From assembly GCA_015832175.1 (NCBI GenBank), contig WJXW01000015.1, forward strand, positions 1,488,001 through 1,552,000: 64,000 bases of DNA, read 5' to 3'. The DNA is from Paraphaeosphaeria minitans (Eukaryota; Ascomycota; Dothideomycetes; Pleosporales; Didymosphaeriaceae). Positions 1-10,530 of the stretch are shown here, piece by piece (position 1 is the first letter of the stretch; each line of letters opens with the position of its first letter). A program made the translations under genes and the position numbers. The notes under the pieces are model-generated. The model ran no database searches. It had not been told where the DNA came from and saw nothing but the letters and a program-made list of their open reading frames with translations.

Positions 1-1300
1 GAAAGACTCCTTCTTGAGCCGATAGCCCATGGTTGCCATAACAATGCGATGTCGAAAAAAAGCTCTGGAAGCCCAGAAACAAACCCTCCTGTAAAGTTCC
101 TACTAAGTGTAGACGTTAATTTAGTATAAGCTTGAAGGACGTCTTCTTTGTGTGTAAAGTTCAGATTGTTTACTTCTTGAACCATTTCTGTGTTGTTAAG
201 GTATGGATAGAACTTTGAGATAGAGCTTTGCCATGCCCTTACGTCTCCACGGCCTCCACGATCTCCGAACTCCAAATCTTCGTACCAGTTTGAGCAAGAG
301 CACTCCCAACGTACACTTTTTCTCTCAAAATACAGCCGTCGTTTCGAGAAGATTCGTTCTTGAAACGTCCACCCCCTTTCATAGTAGGGTGCTGAGGAGC
401 CACAATCAAGTGGGAAGATATGTTCAACACAGCGATCAACGCCTCCGAACGAGACAACTTCTTGCTCCAATCTCCTGGGTTTAGAAATACCCTCTAGACC
501 ACGGAGTCCATATTGGCAGTCTCCACCATCTACCGCAATGAGAGTGATGGAGGCATGAGAATAGATGGCGCACATTTGATTTAGCTGGCCTTGCCTTAAG
601 TCCTCATCGTCTTGTATTATGCAAAGTGAATCGACCCACAAGTATCGTTCGCCTAACATAGAGGTAATCCGTATTGCATCTCTAATCGTTCTCGGAATTT
701 GTTCGCCCATATGCTTACGAGAGAGAGATTTGGGTATTTTGAGTTTTGACACCATGCTCTTCTTCGTCTGGAATCATTCAACCTGGCCCCAGACGTAGCT
801 CAATGCAATGTAGCGAATCCCTGGTCGGGCTGATACCAGAGAATTGGTCCAAGTATCCACAAACAAGCTGATTTATGCAGGGGCGAGTCCTTGCATATAT
901 CGCGGAGCATCGCACTCTCTGTCATGATCCTGACGACAACGCTCATACCAACATCGCAAGGTAGCGTGGTCGATCCAATACGCATCAAGAACTCGATCTA
1001 GACCGGTATGATTTGGGGCCGTGTCTTTCTTGACCAGTTCCAGGGGAGGATACAAAGAATTGTTTAAAAAGACTTGCATGTATGTCCTATCCTGCGGCTT
1101 CAGGAGTGATATTTTTTTTGTTCTTAAGGCCGTCTTCACGCCAAGTAGGGCCAGTTATTCGACTTAGAAAGGCGTAGTGCATTCCACAGCCGGACAAGAT
1201 TTGCTCAGTGCTCCCTAACTTCACAAAACTCTTTTCGGAAAGGGTCGTAGCGAATGCGCGAGCGATTTGAAGACAAATGTGACATGAGACGCGCGATTCT
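1..1300 (-). pseudogene. HET-domain (heterokaryon incompatibility) protein, degenerate, runs off left edge
   Basis: HET proteins trigger cell death or incompatibility after fusion of unlike fungal hyphae. Reading the minus strand from about 1300 leftward, the family order is visible but spread over frames: a segment ending in WIDHATLRCWYERC (about 950), the hallmark IALSYVWG (about 800-825), RYLWVDSLCIIQDD (about 620-660), IYSHASITLIAVDGG, then YYERGWTFQE (about 370-400), and a downstream segment with GLPELFFDIALLW near the window edge. Stops (one just after SYVWG) and frameshifts (near 1100, 870 and 480) break the frame. The family is known; inactivation is inferred from the lesions. Some breaks could be introns, but several have no splice consensus. 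Confidence 0.8.
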
Positions 1301-2570
1301 CCTACACCGCTTGATCGATTTGGCATGGCTGCAGGTAGGATCTGGAGCAAAATGAAATAAGATAGCTTGGATCTTGGCGATCGATACAAAAGCCTTCGAT
1401 TTAAGTATGTAGAGACTGGGCTCCGGATATCCGAAGCCGTACCGTAAGTTTGCACGGTGGCAGGCTGTAAGACTGGCATCGTCTGGGTGTTGCCTAGCAA
1501 AAACCACGCTAGATTGAATAGGGTAAGGCTTCTGCTAGGGTCAGCGCGAAGATAAGTTGCAACAGCCGGAAGGTGATTCTTCAAACGAGTGTACGGAGAG
1601 CGATCCTTAGCGATCGTCCGCGTCGCTATGCCTCCGGGCTTCAAATCGCCTCTAATCAATATCTGAGCGAAACGGGCTCTAGTGTAATTATACGGATCCT
1701 CATTTGATAGCATTCTGCCACGTTGCCTATTCAGATGAGGCTCCGTACGCTACAGAACTGTGCTTCAATGGCTTTCACGTGTCTTCTCGCAGCGCAGTCA
1801 TACAATAACGAGCCCCTCGATGCGCAAAAAGACATCGAGAGTGCTCTATTGAGAATCCGGCCGGAAGGTGGACACTGGATCCGGTGAAGGGGCACAGATT
1901 GGTTCCAGTATCAATTAATTACTGCTGGAGTCTAGAAGAAGAACCCGCAACCCCACTTGGCGCGTTCAAGAAAAGGCACCCACAAACGCCGGCTCGGCCA
2001 CGCTAAAATTGCAGTGAAGCTGCGTCTAGCCTTCCAGCATTTTCTAATTGCTTAGTGATGTCAATCTCCCTTTCTGCGATCAAGAGGATTGTATTACTTC
2101 GTAAAGCCTGCCGTGTGCAACATCTGAAGCTCCAATCAGGAGGATGAAAAGGGCCAGTTTCACGGCCTTCAAAGATCGAGAAAGGATGACCAATCAATTC
2201 CGATATCCCCGAACGTGGACGTTGTTTGACACCTGTCGATGAAGTCTAATTAGGAGCCTCCTTGTGAATATTTCCATATTACCTACAGACACCAACGCAC
2301 GGAGAATGGCCCCAGGTACCATGGAATGTGACATTTGAGAGCTATATGCAACAAAAATGAAGGACGAAGTGATCGCAGCGTATGATGCTTGCTGTATTGG
2401 ATTGGTTTATAAATCGAAGGAAGGAAAATAACGAATGTAAAGCCCTCTGTAAGAGGATACATGTAACGAATGGCAACAAGGAAGTATCCCCCTCCCCTCC
2501 TCCAGTGAGTCCCCCATACAGCAACCAAGTTTGTGCCACCGCACTGCTAAATACGACCTTAGGAAATCAT
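1301..2570. other. No convincing gene
   Basis: Short open frames occur on both strands, one of 208 codons overlapping the HET relic, but none shows a recognisable motif or convincing splice structure. The part next to 1300 may hold the lost N-terminus of the HET gene. Confidence 0.4.
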
Positions 2571-3248
2571 TCAAATAATCTCGGCCTCCTTCAGCGCAAC
2601 CCGTAGTTCACGAACCCCATGAATACGCTTGCTGTCCTGAAAGACCTTATGTGGGCCTTTTGTCGTCGCAGCGTGCACATCATTTCCCTTACAGGAGATG
2701 ATACCGTCTTCCTGGTCAAAGGCCCACCCGGTTACTCGATAGATATGTCCATAATTAGCCTCGGTTTCTTTGATCATGACGGTCCCAGCATTCGCCCCCA
2801 GCACGAACTCGGCAAGCTTCTCCTGTGGTTCATTGCTGAGGACTTGAAGACCGAGGAGGTGCTCAAGTTTGTTGGATTGGAGATATTGAATCACCTCGTG
2901 AAAGAAGTCAGGCTTGACGTCTGTCATATCGGCAGGACGTCCCTCGCGATACTCATATGCAACCAAGAAGCCGTCTCCAGTGAGTGCATAAATGTGACCA
3001 TGGATGTTCTCCAGATCGACCTCGTTGATATCAGTCGGCTTGGTCCAACAGCCGGACGGCTCCTGGACGCTCTTGCCCAACATGACCATGTCGCGTTCCA
3101 GCTTGAAATGTCCATGGATCAGATGCAGTCCGAATTTCGTCTGGACATTGTATCGGAGGAAAATACCGGCAAGGTTCTTCAGGTGCTCTTCAGCAACGTG
3201 CGGCTGATCCGCATCATCCGGAAGATGGTTGTACCTGAAAGAAGCCAT
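2571..3248 (-). CDS. Conserved-looking hypothetical protein, 225 aa
   Basis: Single open frame with an ATG start (MASFRYNHLP) and TGA stop, and no intron needed. I do not recognise a named domain. The protein is soluble, without signal peptide or membrane segment. Two similar stretches, GHIYALTGDGF (about residues 85-95) and GHIYRVTGWAF (about 166-176), hint at an internal duplication. An LHLIHGHFKL stretch near residue 40 contains two histidines that could bind metal, but that is only a guess. The opposite strand is also open for 225 codons over nearly the same interval; I prefer the minus strand because its composition and internal repeat look protein-like. Confidence 0.6.
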   Translation of the reverse strand: MASFRYNHLPDDADQPHVAEEHLKNLAGIFLRYNVQTKFGLHLIHGHFKLERDMVMLGKSVQEPSGCWTKPTDINEVDLENIHGHIYALTGDGFLVAYEYREGRPADMTDVKPDFFHEVIQYLQSNKLEHLLGLQVLSNEPQEKLAEFVLGANAGTVMIKETEANYGHIYRVTGWAFDQEDGIISCKGNDVHAATTKGPHKVFQDSKRIHGVRELRVALKEAEII

Positions 3249-3922
3249 CAGTTGAAGACCTACACTATGGACAACGAGGTCTTACACTTCGGATGATCGG
3301 CTTAGATTCGAAAGATAGGGAGCCACGTGGAGCCCAGGGATGACTTGGTGATCAAGTACTGCGGTTGCCATGACGAATTTTGTCGATCTTTCCCTGTCTC
3401 AAGCGCTTTTTTTTTTGGAAGAATAGGCAAAGCTATTTGTTGAAGAATAAATATGATTTCCGAGGCAAAAGAGAGGTTGAATATGAGATTTATAGCACTA
3501 TTTCTGTTCGGGCCGGCGTTGCGGTCTCTGTGCCAGACGTTGCGGCACAGTACAATGCCAGTGACAACTTGCAGAACCGTGTCAGACGGAGAGTCTAATA
3601 CTTGATTGCCCGGAGAAAGGACTGTGCCGCAGCGCGTAAAGATGTTAAAATCAAAGACTGAATGATGTGATTGATGAGCTCCCCCGTGTGACACGCTCAT
3701 GCAGGTGGGTCTTCTACCCCGCATGTAGAGGAGTCACACATCAATCACGTCGTTCAGGCTCTGGTTGGGTTGATATCTCTAAGCGCTGCGGCGCGGTTGT
3801 TTTCTCTATACAATTCGGATTCGCTACCCCACATGTGTGCCGCTAGCGACCCAGATTACATAAGCATAGCAGAGAAACGAGCCGACAAGCGACAATTTTG
3901 CCGGCTTCACACCTATCTCAGT
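3249..3922. other. Intergenic, no gene seen
   Basis: The stretch lies between the diverging starts of the 225-aa gene and the APH-like gene, so it probably holds both promoters. It includes a T-rich run near 3405-3415. An upstream in-frame extension of the APH-like ORF reaches 3770 but looks non-coding. Confidence 0.4.
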
Positions 3923-4989
3923 ATGTCCAACCAAAGCCAAACAGACAATTCTATCCCGGTGTATACTATCGATGCATCAATCTCGGCATTGTTTACTTCT
4001 CACACAACAACAACTCAAGGAGAGTGTGACAAGCGAGCGACGTCCCTTCTTTCAGCCCCCGTTACGCCAGTTCCAATTCAAGGAGCATTCAGCTACACAG
4101 TTGTTGGAGGGTCTCCGCCCAGCCTTGTTCAGTTTCGATGCTCAGAGTCAGACATTGATATGAACCTCCTTCATCTCGCTCGCTCAATTCATGGTGGCTT
4201 AGTTGCCAGCACCATCAGTCATGGCCATATTGGGCTTTCTCAGCCTCTTTCCATTTACATCATTGAAAGGCTGCCAGGCATCACGTATATGGAGTCGTGC
4301 CTTACGAATGGTGTAACTGCAGCACTTTCCCCAGAACAGTCTCAGCGACAGAAGAACACTGTCATAGATTTCGCACGGTAACTTATATCCCTTAATACAC
4401 CACATCATATACGCCAACTAACATCCTTGTTAGTTTCTTTGCTGCCTCCTGGAAAGCCCCACAGCCAATGGAGGCCCGCTCGGTTCAGGACTCCTTCATG
4501 AGCAAGCTCCAGTTGCTCGCCCAAAAACTGCCTTCCCGCTTTTCTGATTCGGTGGAAGAGCTTAGCAACAATCTTAGCTTACTCTTCTCCGAAGAGTACC
4601 CCGCCGTCCTAACCCACGGCGACTTATGCGAAATGAACTTTCTGGTTGACCCAGAAACAGGTCACCTAACGGGCGTCATTGACTGGGCTGAAGCTGGAAT
4701 TCAGCCATTTGGATGTGCGTTATGGGGCTTGGAGAATATATTAGGATTCATGGACAGACGTGGGTGGCACTACTTCGACAGCTACCAGGAATTAGAGGAC
4801 CTGTTTTGGCGGTCATTCAAGGACTCTGTCGGCGTGACTTTGGACGGAAAGTGGAGAGCCATCCAGGTTGCGAGACGAATTGGTATCTTATTTCGGTACG
4901 GTTTTCGCTGGGATGAAGCGTTACGGGAGAGGATCATCGCCGAGAACGATTCAGGTATGAAGTACTTGGATGCCTTCATAGGAACTTGA
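3923..4989 (+). CDS. Aminoglycoside phosphotransferase (APH) family protein, two exons
   Basis: Exons 3923-4377 and 4434-4989 are joined by a 56-nt intron starting GTAACT, with CTAAC branch point and TAG acceptor. Splicing keeps the frame and gives 336 aa. The kinase catalytic loop THGDLCEMNF (H-G-D...N) and the metal-binding VIDWAEAG are intact, as in APH/choline-kinase-like folds. An upstream IIERLPG element fits the hinge region. Fungal members are numerous and mostly of unknown substrate; they transfer phosphate from ATP to a small hydroxylated molecule. I chose the ATG at 3923 because the preceding in-frame residues look unlike the family. Resistance activity should not be inferred from the family name. 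Confidence 0.8.
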
Positions 4990-5400
4990 AGGCAGCTCAA
5001 CTCCCGGGCTATACTTTGATGGAATCAAGCCTCTTGACGCCCGAGCTCGGCGATTGAACTATACCCTTGCAGCGGATGAATTGGGTGTTGTCTCGCTCAT
5101 CAACACAGTAATTCACAGCAGGTGCTTGGCCAATGCTTGTTCGGATGGTTCCGCCAGCTGGCTGCTGGAGGAGAGAGGTGGATGCAAGCTGCAGCCCCCT
5201 ACTCAGGTGACTATACCCTCCACGTGCCTCTTAACCTTTTCCAGACTGGGTCGCTTTACTTTATTCCCGATACCTAATTAGGTTTAGCGGCATTTGCTTC
5301 TTGCTTTAAGCATACTCATCTTCACCGCCTTACATATGTTCCCTCTTGCCAAGGTGACGTCCATCCCTCAAATGAAGATTTGGAGTATGTGTGTATAGTT
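4990..5400. other. Intergenic, no gene seen
   Basis: Nothing recognised between the APH-like gene and the LINE relic. Confidence 0.4.
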
Positions 5401-6010
5401 CTAATGACTCTTCTGTATCTCTGAACTTGTCCGGCCTTTCCTGCCTACTCGCCTTCTGTTTAACAATATCCACTCGTCCATGTTATTGCATGTTATCCTA
5501 CTGTGGATGCGACTGCCTGGAATTGTCCGAGCAGTCCCGTCCTCAACATCATCTTGGCTGCTTTTACTGCTATTGACGGATTTTACAGAGCACTTCTTGA
5601 CGTCCTCGCATTGTTGCTTGCCTGCCCACATCGTTTGTCGCCCCTCTATCCAGTTCCGGAATTCTAGGATTACGTGTTGCACGGTCTGTTTTCCGAGTCC
5701 GCATTGGCATTCGTCGGTATCCGCTTTGTTGATGGAGTGGAGATATGCGCGCAGGCCGATCTTGCTGGTGCGCATTTGCGTAACAATAGCCTGAGGTCGA
5801 GTGCCATCCGACAGAGGATGAGAAAGGAATGGGAGGTGTCGTGGCAGGAGGCAGACTGGCAAGACATCACACGTCTACGCTCTATCTCGAGACGATATAT
5901 TTTCGCACAGTCTCCACATATACCTCACGGCCAGGCTATTCTCCATGCCAGTGGATATAATTCAACTCTGGATAGTGTGATCACCCGATATTCGGGGGCG
6001 CCCTTTTAGA
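5401..6010 (-). mobile_element. LINE (non-LTR, Tad-like) 3' end relic
   Basis: The minus-strand frame contains [17 protein letters not shown], then [16 protein letters not shown] and a W-rich tail. This is the post-RNase H C-terminal region of fungal non-LTR retrotransposon polyproteins, with its Cys-x-Cys-Gly motif. Only this 3' terminal part is visible. The portion from about 5870 to 6010 is out of frame with the rest. 5'-truncated copies are the usual product of LINE retrotransposition. No poly-A tail or target duplication was identified. Confidence 0.7.
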
Positions 6011-6238
6011 TCTATCAAGCCCAGCGACAAACGCTGTTGGACGTCATTGCATTTGGCAAAATGCTGTGATACATTTCAGCCTTCGGCAACCAGTCAATGC
6101 GTAGCACGTAGGTGTTTGTCGTACAACCCCGCATCTTCTTAGCTTCTTAAGCCTCCCCACATTGCGAATCGATTAAGTTGAAAGCTGATTTTCCGATTCC
6201 TTACTCTGCAGAAGTCATTCGAGACCTATTATATACAT

Positions 6239-7245
6239 ATGGCTCCTACCTTCGAGGAGTAAGTTCTATTCCTAATGCCGACCCGGTTGAGCTAAACCTC
6301 GGCAGCTTCATCCAATCACATCAATTCACCTTCTTCATCGGCCAAGAGGGAAAGCCCATCGTGGTGCATGCAGCTGCGATTGCTGCTACCAGCCAGCAAC
6401 TAGATGCACTTATCAATGGTGGAATGGAGGAATCTGCAACGCACTGTGCGAGGATCGAAGACGTGAAGTTCGACGATTTCATCCGGTTTTGCGAGTACGC
6501 TTACCGCGGCGACTATACCACGCCGCCGTGGGAAGCAGCCCTGCCAGAACCGAGCTCTACGTCCAGCAAGGGCCAGCACAATGGGGATGACGATCCCTGG
6601 GGAGTTTTGATGTCTAAGAAGACGAAGGGTAAGAAGGGGAAGGCGGTTCGTGTTCCGGAGATATACGACGAACCTGCTCCGGAGATACCGGTATACGACG
6701 AACCTGCTCCGAACGGAGACGACGACTGCACAGCCGATCCGGCCCCTGAACCTTCATGTGAAACAGCCCCCGTCTCGAGGACCCCGTTAAGAACTCAATT
6801 CAACAGCCGAACCTGCCTACACGACGGCGGCCCCAAAGCTAAGATCCTGCAGCACTTCGAACCCAAACCCAACACTGCCGTAGACCAAAACTTCACGCCA
6901 GTCCTGCTTGCCCACGCACGGCTCTACTGCTTTGCGCATTTACGTCTAATAGAGCCACTCAAAGCGCTAACCCTCGACAAGTTGCATAAGACACTCATGA
7001 ACTTCAAGTTGTTCACAAGGCGCGTTAGAGACATCATTGAGCTCGCGAGATTTGCGTACTTGAACCCAGATCTGCCGGAAAGAAGGGACGATGGAACTAT
7101 TGACGACCTAAGGAAACTGGTGGTTCAGTATATTGTGTGCGAAATTGACACGATCGGAAAATGTGATGAATTTGTCAAGTATATGGAAGAGGGCGGTGAA
7201 TTTGTAGGAGATTTCTGGAGAATGGCCAGGGACTATATGGTTTGA
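6239..7245 (+). CDS. BTB/POZ-domain protein, two exons
   Basis: The start is ATG at 6239 (MAPTFE). Exon 1 is 6239-6258, followed by a 47-nt GTAAGT...CAG intron (6259-6305) and exon 2 6306-7245, giving 319 aa. The spliced N-terminus reads into FIQSHQFTFFIGQEGKP, then VVHAAAIAATSQQLDALING and FIRFCEYAYRGDY. This is the fungal BTB/POZ pattern, a dimerisation fold often serving as a cullin-3 adaptor. A low-complexity acidic and Pro-rich linker follows (about residues 95-185, including two YDEPAP copies), then a helical C-terminal region ending RMARDYMV. Without the intron no ATG-started frame covers the BTB fold, which supports the model. The gene sits between two opposed LINE relics but looks intact. 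Confidence 0.82.
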
Positions 7246-7439
7246 TGTAGGCGTACGGTAATGGATCTGGAAATGCTATGAATAAGCCGCTCCTTCCGTA
7301 TTGCCTACCTCAGCAACACTTACTGTCAAGTTGGTGTTGAGACATTCGGTATCGAGCCTAGCCTTGGTGAGATCCATCCCTCGGTGCCGAAACCCAGCGC
7401 CTGCTGAGTCACCCGCTCCGTATCATTGGCTGGGGTAAG

Positions 7440-7680
7440 GAGCGGTGAGAGATTTCCTCTACAAACGCGAAGTGCCAGGCATAATCAGCTCCAGATGCGA
7501 CTGCGGAGCGTTAAGACAGACAGTGGCCCACGTCCTGCTCCACTGCAGGACGGAACCGGATATTCAGCGACCGCCCACGGCGACACAACCTCTGGGCCAT
7601 CCTCAACAAGCCACAGCTAGCCACCAAAGCCATCGAGTTTATAGAGCAGACGCAGATCTTTGGGCAAGTCAGGATTAGAG
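7440..7680 (+). mobile_element. Second LINE 3' end relic
   Basis: The plus strand reads VRDFLYKREVPGI, then CDCGALRQTVAHVLLHC, and after a frame change LWAILNKPQLATKAIEF and QIFGQVRI. This matches the C-terminal tail of another fungal LINE family. It is truncated at the 5' side and frameshifted. Orientation is opposite to the relic at 5.4-6.0 kb, and the two differ in sequence, so they are separate insertions. Confidence 0.65.
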
Positions 7681-7932
7681 ACGCGTAGATGTCCTCAGCG
7701 ATTATGAGCGGCCCCACTTCGGTGACCGGAGTCGCTAGCGAAGAAATTCTATCTGCGCCCTCCCTGACGAATTATCTTCTTGTGCCATATGATGCAAGTA
7801 TCCGTGATGTCTAGAGACGCTTAAGTAGCATCTAATTAGTTGACTTCTTCTTCCGTTGACGGCGTGTCGCAGTAGGCACATAATCACAATCCTTGCTGTC
7901 CCCATCCTTCATAGTAACCGCAATACTCCGCA

Positions 7933-9360
7933 CTCTTCATCATCGTGTCAGAGCCAGGCATCGCAAAGGGCCTGATGGCCACCCACGGCGCGGTCTTCTC
8001 TGATAGGAAGGAGATGTTCATCAAAAGCCAGACTGTTTTCTGCCTGATCTGGCTGACGATAGTACAGGAGGAAGCACCGCCGTATAGCCAGCCTCTGGCT
8101 GAATCGCAAGGCCGTCGAGTCTTATACGCACGTCCTCGACTTCGAAGCTACCGGCATGATCCACCATCTACACAGAGACTGTACGAACGGCATGGCAGAC
8201 GTGAACCCGCAAGTGTACGCAGGTCGATGCTCGCTAAACAACATACTCACCATCACCTTTGGCTTCCGGACCGACAGCATCCACCACCCTATGGTCGCCC
8301 GGGCGCTTCGTCTATCGCGCGAGTTCATGAACATCACAGGCCATATGTCTAACTTGGTCAACTTCGTGCCGATATTACAAAGGCTGCCGTCCAACATGCG
8401 GCGCAGAGCGCGTACACTTCACTCGGAGTTGGTGAATGTGTATGGTGGTCTCATCAAGGAGATCGACGAGAAAATGCAAGCTGGTGGCGATGTGCAGGAT
8501 TGTCTGGTAAAGACGATGCTGCTCACAAAGGAGAAGGAGGACCTAGATGAACTCGACATCACGATGCTCGCAAGCGCCTTCATGATTGGTGGAATCGAGA
8601 CGGTAAGGCGCCCTTGAAATCCGCACTGAAAATACTTACACGTGCCGACAGACGGCTTCCGTAATGCAATGGTTCACAGCCTTGATCCCTGCGCATCCGC
8701 ATGTTCAGAAGCGTGCCCAAGAGGAACTAGACCGCATCGTAGGCCGCGACCGCCTTCCGACCGTGGAGGATGAGGCGAACTTGCCTTACTGTAGGGCAAT
8801 CATCAAAGAAGTCGAGCGTTGCCACAATCCTTTCTGGCTTGGTACACCGCACATGGCGAGCCAGGACTTTATTTACGGCGAGCATCTTATCCCGAAGGGC
8901 ACGGTCGTCGTACTGAACACGTGGACAATGCATCACGACCCCGACAGATGGGAAAATCCGATGGAATTCGATGTAAGCCTTCGTCTGCTTCGGATTCCTC
9001 TGCTCATGAGCCAACTGTTCTCCCACTGACCGTCCACAGCCCGACCGTTATGTCAACGAGCAGCTCCACTCCTCCGCCAGCGCTAAGCTGTCCAACCCGA
9101 ACGAGCGCGTTCACTGGATGTTCGGCGCCGGGCGGCGGATATGCCCGGAAATGCTTGTTGCGTAGCGCGAGATATGGCTCACCATTTCGCGGATGCTATG
9201 GGCGTTCGACATGCAGCAGATTGCTGGCAAGCCGATCGACCTCAACGAATATGATGGAGAGAGTGGGAGGAGCCCAGCGCCGATCGAAGTCCGGTTACGA
9301 CCTAGGTTTGAGGGCGCTCGGAAGGTTCTCGAAAAGGAGATGAAGAGGTGGAGCGCGTAG
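7933..9360 (+). pseudogene. Cytochrome P450 monooxygenase, inactivated
   Basis: Homology begins near 7933 (FIIVSEPGIAKGLM), so the membrane anchor and N-terminal part are missing. Frames then shift near 8040-8075; afterwards RKHRRIASLW and YAGRCSLNNILTITFGFR read well. The I-helix element GGIET|T spans an intron at 8603-8651; E-x-x-R is EVER (about 8812); the PERF region WENPMEFD|PDRY spans an intron at 8973-9039. The heme loop reads FGAGRRICPE, where the family needs Gly as last residue, and a TAG stop follows at 9163-9165. Beyond it the C-terminus stays open to SA-stop at 9360. Truncation, frameshift, Gly-to-Glu and nonsense together mean no functional enzyme. The resemblance is to fungal microsomal P450s; I cannot assign a CYP family. 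Confidence 0.85.
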
Positions 9361-10181
9361 GTTCTACATCGCATTGATAGAGTAATGCGCTGAAAGCAAC
9401 CTTGTCTTGGGTCGCATGGCCTTGTATACTTTACACAAGCTCAGGCCATCCGACGCTTGCGCGCTTGCCACGCTGAAGGCCGCATCTCGGGAACAGTCGA
9501 GGCGGGGCTATGACAGTGGTAACGCAGCACTTTACGTTGCTCTGTAGCCGTGCATGGGATCCAACGTTCACTAGCTGAAACATCATGGCTGGCTGGTCAA
9601 AGACAGATCTTTTCCGTTCTGTCCGTCCAAATGCTCAAAGGAATCCTGAAGCCAGTCGCGAAACTACCTCACTGCACCACGATCTAATTAGACTGTCTGT
9701 TGATACAATTGAAAGAGTACGTCATCCACACAGACTGAATGTGTTTCAGGAGGCCGAAAGCTTCCGGAACTCGTGGCAGACATGACCAGACGCGCGGCCC
9801 GATTTTGATCCAGCGTGAGAGAGGGCATCTACGTTGTGTGTATTGTTGTTAGGCTTTCTTGTTCACCATCCCTTCGTCGCTTCGGTCAAACTTATAGCTG
9901 GTACAAGTTTATCGGTCCCAGCTCCGAGAGCCTCCGGGTCAGATGAGATCGTCCTATGTCTGGTCCATGGTGCGAGGAAGCTGATCAAAGCAAAGTGCTT
10001 CCTTTATGAAATCCGCCGTGCGCGTGTCAGTAGATGGGAAAGTGTAGCAGCGAATTGGCTATTACGCCGGTAAGACATTCCCAAGCGATCTGTTACCCTT
10101 TCTGGTCGCTCGCTTTCCCGCAAGCTGCGTGATAGGAAGAGTACTGCCTGGCCTGTTCGCCAGTGAATGATAGTGACACAC
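9361..10181. other. No gene recognised
   Basis: Only short unsupported frames are present. Confidence 0.4.
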
Positions 10182-10530
10182 TAGGCACGTGTGGGCATGT
10201 AGCACTTGTCGTTCCGCGGAATGAGCATGGCACTTACTTTTGACCGAGTGTGTTCTGGGTACCCGTTCACAGCCAATCCTGGCCTATTTTTGGGATTTGG
10301 TCCATGCATCTGCAACCGGCGGCATTGGACTGAAAGTGGCAGCCTGGATACTGATACCTTTCCGAAAAGGTTCTCAGGGGTACCTCTGCGTATCGAATTC
10401 GGGGGCGGATCGGTAACTCTTCGCAAGGCCTCCATCGTCATAGCTGCGATGCCCCTGCTCGCCACCAACAGCGACTGCACCAAGTGGGAGATGCTCGACG
10501 GCAGTGACATGTGCTGCTAACCATACGCGA
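10182..10530. repeat. Diverged dispersed repeat, copy 1
   Basis: About 350 bp aligns, with many substitutions and small indels, to 52760-53100 in the same orientation. Shared blocks include GGCACTTACT/GACACTTACC, the segment around ATTCGGGGGCGGAT, and GGAGATGCTCGAC. On the minus strand both copies keep the peptide GAVAVGG after a TAVEHL segment, so the unit may be a decayed gene family rather than a non-coding element. No function assigned. Confidence 0.55.

Noticed and set aside
1087..1713. 208-codon minus-strand ORF as a separate gene
   Set aside because: Its 3' part is the N-terminal region of the HET relic; the 5' part reads as random sequence.
2619..3296. Plus-strand 225-codon ORF opposite the minus-strand hypothetical gene
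   Set aside because: Same length and interval as the minus-strand frame. Its composition is less protein-like and it lacks the repeated GHIY motif, so it looks like a shadow.
3302..3724. Minus-strand 140-codon ORF
   Set aside because: No motif, no supported start, and it lies in the probable promoter region between two genes.
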